The notes beneath the pieces were generated by a model. That model made no database searches. It was not told the origin of the DNA and saw only the letters and a list, made by a program, of their open reading frames with translations. Made by a program: the position numbers and the translations under genes. Positions 1 through 5,511 of a stretch of DNA of 5,511 bases are shown here, one piece after another. How positions within the stretch are numbered: position 1 is the stretch's first letter; each line of letters starts with the position of its first letter. This DNA comes from JAISST01 sp050434145 (GTDB taxonomy: Bacteria > Fusobacteriota > Fusobacteriia > Fusobacteriales > Fusobacteriaceae), in the NCBI RefSeq assembly GCF_050434145.1, contig NZ_JBNPVX010000071.1, positions 1 to 5,511 on the forward strand. The letters run 5' to 3'.

Positions 1-3000
1 GCAAGAGTTCTAGATGCTTCAGCATTAAATGCTGCTTGTGCCTCAACTGGATCACTGTAACTATTGTAAATTCCATCTAAGTATGCATTTAGATTCTTTA
101 ATAATACTGAATCATTTCCTGTTCCTTCTTGATCCAAAGCCAATAAACTGTCTATTCCATTATATAAGTTATCAAATTGCGATCCTGTCACTAAGTATGC
201 ATATGGTTGTTTTGCTACTTCCAATCCTCCTGCTGCTGTCATATGTGCTACAAATAATGGTGATGTAGTCACTATTACATCAACTGGTGTTGCTGCTGAT
301 GCCAATGTTACAAAGTTTGATACTGACCACCCATATCCATTTCCAGTCTTTATAAAGTTTGATTCTAGTTTTATTGTTCCTTCTATTGTATCTACTACAA
401 AGTAAGGTTCTGTTTGACTTCCATTTAATGATCCTTCTATAGATACTGTTGATCCATTTACTACTAAGTCACTTGCTACAAATGTTCCACTTGTATGAAT
501 ATATTGATTGTTTACTATTACTTGCCCTGCATCTGTAATTGTTATTGCTCCATGTGTTGGAACATCATTTCCATTCAAATCTGCTGTTGTACTTCCTATT
601 CCTCCTGCAATGACTTGAATAACTCCTGTATTATTAATTGTTCCATCTCCAAATACTCCTATTCCTTTGTCTATAAGTATTGATCCAGTATTATTTAATG
701 TAGATTGTCCTCCTAAATAAACTCCTGTTCCTTCTCCTACATTGATTGTCCCATGGTTATTTACTGTAGCCAAATTTGTACCATCTGCATATGCTGCTAT
801 TCCTATTGATTGGACATCTTCCAATGTAGATTTTGTATATCCTGTGTTTATTGTTCCATAGTTATCAATTGTTGATCCTAAAGTTAAGACTCCTACTCCA
901 CCATTATCCACATCTATTACTCCTGATGCACTATTTGTAAATATTGAGTTATGTCCTATTATATATGCTCCCACTGATAATGGGTTATGTACTGTAATTG
1001 TTCCACTATTTGTTAGTTTTGCTCCATTTTCTCCATAGATACCTATTGAGTTAAGTTGATTCTCTAAATCTTTATGATCTCCACCATGGAAATATGTTGC
1101 TCCTACTTTTATGGATCCTGTAGTAGTACCTACTACACTTCCACCACCATATATTCCTACTGATGACATTCCAAGATTGATATCTGCACTATTATTTACA
1201 GTTATTGTTCCTGTAGAAAAAGTTTCTGCATTATTATCTGCATAGATTGCATATCCTCCATCACCAATGTTCATTGTTCCTGATGCGGTGATTGTTCCAT
1301 CTGTATAGATTCCTGCTACTGTTTCTGTTATTACTCCTGCTGTTGTTGTTGTTTTTCTTCCTGTTCCTTTATAGATTGCTATTGATGCAGAGGTTGCTTG
1401 TGGATCTACAGTTGTAACTCCACCATTATATGTTATATCACCAGTTCCTTGTGATACTATTCCTACTGCTGTATCAGGTCCGATATTCATATTTCCTGTT
1501 ATCTTCACATCTGCATTTCTTCCAAAGGCTCCTAATCCACCTGCTGCTACTGTCAATCCATTTAGAACTTCTGCTTTTCCACCATCTGCAGCATAAATAC
1601 CTACTGATCCTTTTCCACCAATTATATTTCCTATTGTCATTTGAGAGTTTTTACCATAGATTCCTATTGTATCATCTCCTGCATTGACTGTATCTGTCCC
1701 TGCATTCAATACAGAATTATCCATATACATTCCTACTGATGATTTGCTCTTATCATTACTTGCTGTTGATATTCCTGTAGTTATTGTTCCTGTACCATTT
1801 ACTGTAGAATTCTTTACAAATGCTCCTATATTTTCATCTCCAATAGTTGTAATTCCTGTAAATATTACATCTGTATTTTGAGCAAATGCTCCTATTTGAT
1901 TTTTTCCTCCAGCTGCTCCACCAGTAATTGCAGATACTGTATTCCCATTTCCACCATCTACTGCTAGCACTATTGAATAATCTGCTTGTGTTACTGATGG
2001 TACATTTATTGTTTCTCCAATTAAATCTTTGTAATATCCACCTATGCTATAATCTGCAGCTGTTCCTTGATTTAAGTTGATTGTACCTGTTCCAGTGATA
2101 TTTATACCTTCTGCGACATAACCTACTCCACTTGTTACATTTATTGTCCCAAGGTTTCCAATATTGGCATCATCTTTTACATAAATTCCTATACCATTAT
2201 TTGTTACTGTCAGTGTTCCATTATTTTGCACTGTACCAACTGTTGCAAACATTCCTACAGAATCTTGATCTTGTACTGACATTGTACCATTGTTTCTTAC
2301 TTCTACTGATGATGATGCTGGTGCTATTCCTGAACCCGTAAATAATACTGCCGCCATTCCTATGCCACCAGTTTTAACTTTTATATCCCCTGTTGCCTGA
2401 TTTTCTATATATTTTCCTGGTATTACTGTATTATCATATAGACCTACCATTCCTATTGCTTGATTTTCTACAGTTAGTGTTCCAGTATTTATCATTGTTC
2501 CATTTTCTGCTGCTGCTAATGCTCCTTTTCCAGATGATGTTATATTACTTCCTAATGTTACACTACCACCATTTATTGCATACATTGCTACTGCATCATC
2601 ACCTACAAAATTTACCACAGCACCTGTTGAACCTAATGTTGCATTTCCTCCATCTACATAGGCTCCCACTGTGTTATCACCTAATACCATTGTACCATCA
2701 AAGTTTAGTGTAGAAGTAGCATCCACATATGCTCCCACAGCATTATTATCTAATGTCATTTTAGCTGTAGAATTAATTGTACTATCCACTATTGCTGATG
2801 CAATCGAATCTGCTCCATCTGCTATTAATTCTATATTTGCCAAATTATATGTCATTTGATTCATCAATAACCCTATTGCACTTGTAGTTCCTGGTGTTGA
2901 TGCTGTTCCTGTAATGATTTTTGATCCACTTACAAATGTTACACTGCTTCCATTGTGTATTCCTGAGTCGGTTATATACATTGCTACTGTATCTGTTGAT

Positions 3001-5511
3001 CCACTTGCATCTATTGTTTTTGATACTATTGTTCCATTATCAGCAAATAACCCTATTCCTGCTGTTCCTGTCATTGTTATATCAAAGTCTACTATTGATC
3101 CATTATCTGCAAAGATACCTGTTGCTGATGCATTGGAAAGATTTAAAGTTCCTGTACATATTACTTGTCCGCTTACTGTATTATCCAAATATATTGCTGC
3201 TGCTGCATCTTTTACATTAATTATTCCACCTGTTCCATCAAATGTATTATGTGCACCTTTTTCTATAACTACCCCTGTTGCATTTGATGTATTTACATCT
3301 ATTGTTCCTATATTTTTTCCAACTGAATTACCTACTGAAGGTACTGGAGTTCCTACTACCATTCCTATTCCTTCTTCTACAGTTAATGTTCCTTTATTCT
3401 CTATAGTAGATGTTTTTCCAGCATCCCCTGCAGCTACCATGCCCATACTGTCTGTTGAATCTACTTTTATTGTAGAACCAGTATTATTTATTCCTGTACC
3501 ATCTACTACATATACCCCTATAGTTCCTGTTGCAGTATCTTGATTTATACTACCACTATTAGTAAATGTAGATGTTCCATTTACCATCGCTCCTATTGAA
3601 TTGGTTCCTTCTACTTCTATAGCCTTTCCAGCATTCAATGATAGATTTATTCCACCATCTGCATATATTCCAACCATTTCTGTACTTAAAGAATCTATTA
3701 TTATGTTTGTATCATGGGCTACATTTCCACTTCCTGTTCCTTTTGTATAATATACTCCTATGTTGGCATCACCAGAAGCATTTTGTACTGTAATATCTGC
3801 ACCTGTAAAATATCCTCCATTTGTTGCATACATTCCAGTTCCTATCCCAGCTGTAATATCTACTAAAAATTCGTTTGTATCTATTGTTACTACAGATCCA
3901 TTATTATAAATTCCTACTGGATTCCCCCCTGAAGTACCTGCGATCTCAACTCCGCCACTTATAGTGTCGTTTCCTATGATATATGCCCCTACTGTTTTAT
4001 CTCCTGTTACTTCCAATCCTGTTGTTCCTGCTGCTCCTAATATAAGTTTATTTCCACCTTTTGAATATATCCCTATGGCCCCACCATCTACTGCCAATGA
4101 TGTAGTAGTGCTGTCAAATTCATTTGCTACTGCTGCATTTTCTAAGTAGATACCTATAGTTCTTTCTCCACTTGAACCTTCTGCAGTATTATTTCCTGTT
4201 ATGGTAATCTTTGCTCCACTTGTATCTATTATTGCCCCATCTTTTGCAAATACTAATATATTATTTAGGTTATTATCATAAGCAAATGATGTTGAACTTC
4301 CACCAGCATTTAGGTGAATATCATTTTCTCCTATTGAATATACGCCTATTTGTTGTGTGTTACTTCCATTCATTACAAAATCGATATTAGTAGTCAAATC
4401 AATAGCACTTGCTGTATCTGAAGTAATATAAATACCTATGGCATTATTTGCTCCTGCTAATTTTATATCTCCAGTATTTATTAATTCTAGACCAGATATA
4501 GGTACTGGTGATAATGTTGAATCATAACTTCCTAACATTGCTATACTTTGATTACTTGTAGAACCACTAAAATCTATTGTTCCATCATTTATTATTTTCC
4601 CTTTTTCTGTTATTGCCATACCTATTGCCTTTGCAGATGTTGTATCCAATTGAGCATTATTTGTTATCTCAGCTTCATTCACAGCCAATAGTGCAATTCC
4701 ACTTTCTCCTATTGTTTGAGTTGCTTGGTTGTCCAGTATAATTTGGTCAGCAATTATATGTGTTATATTATCTGCAGCTGAGGTTACCACTGTATTATTT
4801 ACAATATTATCGAAAGCACTACCAGAATTACTTCTCAAATACAATATAGTTCCAGTTTTACCTGTTGTAGATGATACATCACTACCTGCAGTGGTAGTTA
4901 CATTTATTGTACTAATTATACTTGCATCATAAGATGATTTATCCATTACAAGAGCAATGGAAGTATCTGCTAGATCTACATTTCCGATATTTCCTACTTC
5001 TGTACTATTTGATGCAAAGAAACCTGCTGCTCCTGTATTAACATTAATTTGACCATTATTTACTAATGTTGCAAATGTTCCGTACATTCCTGAAGCAAAT
5101 CCTGCTGCAGATGTTGTTTTTCCAGTATTAATTATACCATTTGTTTCATTTTCTGCATAATTATCTGCTACTAATCCATAGTTTGATCCACTATGTGTTC
5201 CATCTATAAATATTCCAACTGAATCATTGGCATTAGTCATGTCAATAGTTCCATTATTTTTTATTGTAATGATCCCTTCATCAGTTCCATTAAATTCTTT
5301 ACTTCCTGTTCTTGTTGGTCTACCATAAATACCTATTGCATCACTACCTGCAACTTCGATTGTTCCATTATTTTGTACTACTGCCCCATTCTCTGCATAT
5401 ACTCCTACTGCTCCTTTGGATTTTGTAGGTATTGCTGTATTTACTTTTACTGTACCATCATTTAATACTTCACCATAGTTTATATAAATACCTGTGGCGT
5501 TCTTTTCTCCT
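1..5511 (-). CDS. Giant autotransporter (type Va) adhesin, passenger region, partial at both ends
   Basis: One uninterrupted minus-strand frame fills the window: 1,836 full codons, translated by hand, with no stop. Neither the start nor the stop of the gene is present. Most of the protein is a chain of Gly/Asn/Thr/Ile/Val-rich units with segments such as GVYAENGAVVQNNGTIEV and IGIYGENGAKLTNSGTITV, the pattern of a beta-helical passenger. The last 120 residues change to a cap and helical linker of the sort that precedes an outer-membrane barrel. Composition fits an exported surface protein: one Cys (residue 785), one Trp (residue 1728), 8 Arg (all AGA) and about 55 Lys, outnumbered by Asp plus Glu. 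Family knowledge: such proteins cross the inner membrane by Sec, the C-terminal barrel inserts in the outer membrane, and the passenger is displayed outside, often for adhesion. The adhesive role and fusobacterial origin are inferred. The ligand cannot be read from this sequence. Alternatives (trimeric YadA-type or two-partner filamentous haemagglutinin) fit the C-terminal linker less well. Confidence 0.93.
3..362 (-). other. Passenger cap and helical linker preceding the missing beta-barrel
   Basis: Residues 1717-1836 break the repeat pattern. They begin with SNFIKTGNGYGWSVSNF, containing Trp 1728, the only tryptophan. A hydrophobic beta-rich stretch (VDVIVTTSPLFVAHM) and a Gly/Ala turn follow. 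Two predicted amphipathic helices come next: FDNLYNGIDSLLALDQE from residue 1779, and, after NAYLDGIYNSYSDPVE, AQAAFNAEASRTLA up to the window edge. This order of cap, helix and then barrel is typical of type Va autotransporters, where a helix threads the barrel pore. The wording resembles what I recall of large Fusobacterium autotransporters, but I could not run a comparison. A barrel of some 250-300 residues should follow beyond position 1. Confidence 0.78.
603..1049 (-). repeat. C-proximal regular ladder of six repeat units
   Basis: Residues 1488-1636 are the cleanest repeats of the window. Six units of 24, 26, 30, 26, 23 and 20 residues open in turn with SIGIYGENG, SVGAYIIGHN, GVGVLTLGS, SIGIAAYADG, GTGVYLGGQ and IGVFGDG. 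Each is followed by an Asn/Gly-marked second strand: LTNSGTITV, FTNSASGVIDV, IDNYGTINT, VNNHGTINV, LNNTGSILI and INNTGVIQV. The stacked Asn at equivalent positions suggests an asparagine ladder inside the helix turn. This matches the common observation that the C-terminal part of autotransporter passengers is the most stable and folds first; applying that here is inference. Confidence 0.8.
1341..1352 (-). repeat. Four-copy trinucleotide run encoding Thr-Thr-Thr-Thr beside a basic patch
   Basis: Four identical plus-strand TGT triplets (ACA on the coding strand) encode residues 1387-1390. They follow directly after the sequence KGTGRK, which carries Arg 1385, one of only eight arginines in the window. 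The surrounding units are SIAIYKGTGRKTTTTAG and AGIYTDGTITASGTMNIG. Such a run could change length by whole codons through slippage, which would lengthen or shorten a turn without breaking the frame. With only four copies this is speculative. Confidence 0.5.
2653..2760 (-). repeat. Tandem 69-bp (23-residue) repeat pair
   Basis: The 39-base stretches 2653-2691 and 2722-2760 match at about 30 of 39 positions and are 69 bases apart. They encode consecutive units NNAVGAYVDATSTLNFDGT and DNTVGAYVDGGNATLGSTG, both carrying VGAYVD. A third unit of similar style follows (DDAVAMYAINGGSVTLGSN). These look like a short run of duplicated rungs somewhat older than the pair at 3025-3113. Confidence 0.7.
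3025..3113 (-). repeat. Recent tandem duplication of a 66-bp (22-residue) repeat unit
   Basis: Two 23-base stretches, 3025-3047 and 3091-3113, match at 21 of 23 positions and start exactly 66 bases apart. In protein they give FADNGTIV and FADNGSIV, within the neighbouring units TGIFADNGSIVDFDITMTG and GIGLFADNGTIVSKTIDAS. The close DNA match contrasts with the strong divergence of most other units. The best reading is a recent in-frame duplication or a gene-conversion patch within the array. The period is a multiple of three, so the frame is kept. Confidence 0.75.
4710..4964 (-). other. Irregular passenger segment lacking the usual G-x-Y motif
   Basis: Residues 183-267 remain strand-like but lose the IG[IVM][YF] signature. 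They read through segments such as SIALVMDKSSYDASIISTI, GTILYLRSNSGSAFDNIVNN and NITHIIADQIILDNQATQ. This part is richer in Ser, Asp and bulky aliphatics, and the Asn-Gly turn is mostly absent. The regular pattern resumes after it with SGIALLAVNEAEITNNAQL and KAIGMAITEKGKIINDGTI. It may be a more decayed part of the helix, or a place where a small subdomain or loop leaves it. The sequence alone does not decide this. The frame is unbroken on both sides, so it is not a frameshift. Confidence 0.6.
4965..5510 (-). repeat. N-proximal regular repeat block with Asn-Gly turns
   Basis: Residues 1-182 hold about six units that keep both halves of the motif: TGIYINYGEVLNDGTVKV, VGVYAENGAVVQNNGTIEV, then AIGIYGRPTRTG followed by ITIKNNGTIDM, SVGIFIDG, SGMYGTFATLVNNGQINV and GFFASNSTEVGNIGNVDL. 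The third unit carries an extension of about 15 residues (GRPTRTGSKEFNGTDEG), which contains two of the eight arginines of the window (residues 64 and 67) and probably loops out from the helix. The array continues beyond position 5511, because the first codons are already mid-repeat. Confidence 0.8.

Larger units (their letters stand above)
363..5510 (-). repeat. Degenerate beta-helix repeat array, about 55-58 units
   Basis: Residues 1-1716 consist of imperfect units, mostly 20-30 residues long and occasionally up to about 50. A typical unit opens with [S/D/N]-[A/S/T]-[I/V]-G-[I/V/M/A]-[Y/F], continues with a polar turn often reading NG, DG or GG, and ends with a second strand such as NxGTIxV or GTGTI. 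Alternating hydrophobic residues and stacked Asn/Gly/Thr positions are what a right-handed beta-helix needs to form its rungs and turns. Units are clearly related in protein but widely diverged in DNA, so the array is mostly old. Unit boundaries and the count are by-eye estimates. Structural assignment is inference from the pattern. Confidence 0.88.

Noticed and set aside
3150..3170. Lipobox around the lone cysteine
   Set aside because: It sits deep inside the protein, at local residue 785, with no signal peptide before it.
1900..3318. Homopolymer tracts T6 at 1900-1905 and 3313-3318 as phase-variation switches
   Set aside because: Six bases is short for a slippage switch, and such tracts are common in AT-rich DNA. 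The frame is intact through both.
2914..3543. A 209-codon plus-strand open frame
   Set aside because: It lies opposite the long minus-strand gene and its Pro/Val/Ile/Ser-rich translation is the mirror of the repeat codons (GGA, ACA, GTA and the like give few antisense stops). It has no recognisable domain and no independent signal.
29..4932. Other plus-strand open frames of 60-110 codons, for example at 29-268, 2393-2713 and 4729-4932
   Set aside because: All are antisense to the gene. Their translations are low-complexity Leu/His/Phe or Pro/Val-rich strings with no family resemblance.
363..5510. CRISPR array or DNA satellite as the explanation of the repetitiveness
   Set aside because: The repetition is at protein level and in frame, units vary in length and DNA identity, and there are no constant repeats with unique spacers.
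363..5510. Trimeric YadA-type adhesin or two-partner filamentous haemagglutinin
   Set aside because: The units do not show the YadA-head or coiled-coil stalk patterns. The C-terminal cap and helices look like a classical autotransporter leading into a barrel, whereas two-partner proteins lack a barrel of their own. The barrel is outside the window, so this is not fully excluded.
1..5511. Promoters, internal starts, terminators or small RNAs inside the gene
   Set aside because: AT-rich coding DNA gives many promoter-like words by chance. I saw no stem-loop with a T run and no internal start with a convincing ribosome binding site.

Overview
The whole window is the inside of one very large gene on the minus strand. 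I translated every codon of the frame whose codons cover plus-strand positions 3-5 through 5508-5510. It stays open for 1,836 consecutive codons with no stop, and no start or stop belonging to the gene falls inside the window. The gene therefore runs off both ends: its N-terminus lies beyond position 5511 and its C-terminus beyond position 1. There is no intergenic DNA, RNA gene, mobile element or CRISPR array. Residue numbers below are local, with residue 1 at 5508-5510 and residue 1836 at 3-5.

The product is read as the passenger of a classical (type Va) autotransporter adhesin. Residues 1-1716 (5510 down to 363) are a long chain of degenerate units of about 20-40 residues. The units are built around an 'xxIGIYxxNG' segment followed by an 'xNNGTIxV' segment, as expected of a right-handed beta-helix. 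I can separate roughly 55-58 units by eye. Residues 1717-1836 (362 down to 3) leave the repeat pattern. They hold the only tryptophan, a hydrophobic beta-rich stretch, and then two predicted amphipathic helices that resemble the linker before an outer-membrane beta-barrel. The barrel itself should begin just beyond position 1, and the signal peptide lies somewhere beyond 5511.

The organism is most likely a member of the Fusobacteria (Fusobacterium, or a relative such as Leptotrichia). This is inferred from three things: low GC (about one third in the lines I counted), arginine written only as AGA (8 of 8), and a linker resembling what I remember of the large fusobacterial autotransporters (RadD/Fap2/CmpA type). 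No specific gene name can be given, because the passenger is repetitive and the diagnostic ends are missing.

Layout from N to C: a regular block with Asn-Gly turns (5510-4965); an irregular stretch that loses the usual motif (4964-4710); a long mixed block, including two clear recent tandem duplications (3025-3113 and 2653-2760); a Gly-rich region around 1890-2060; a short Thr/Lys/Arg patch near 1341-1370; the most regular ladder of the window (1049-603); and the cap plus linker (362-3). I saw no sign of a multi-gene system. The points of interest concern how this one giant surface protein is built and diversifies.
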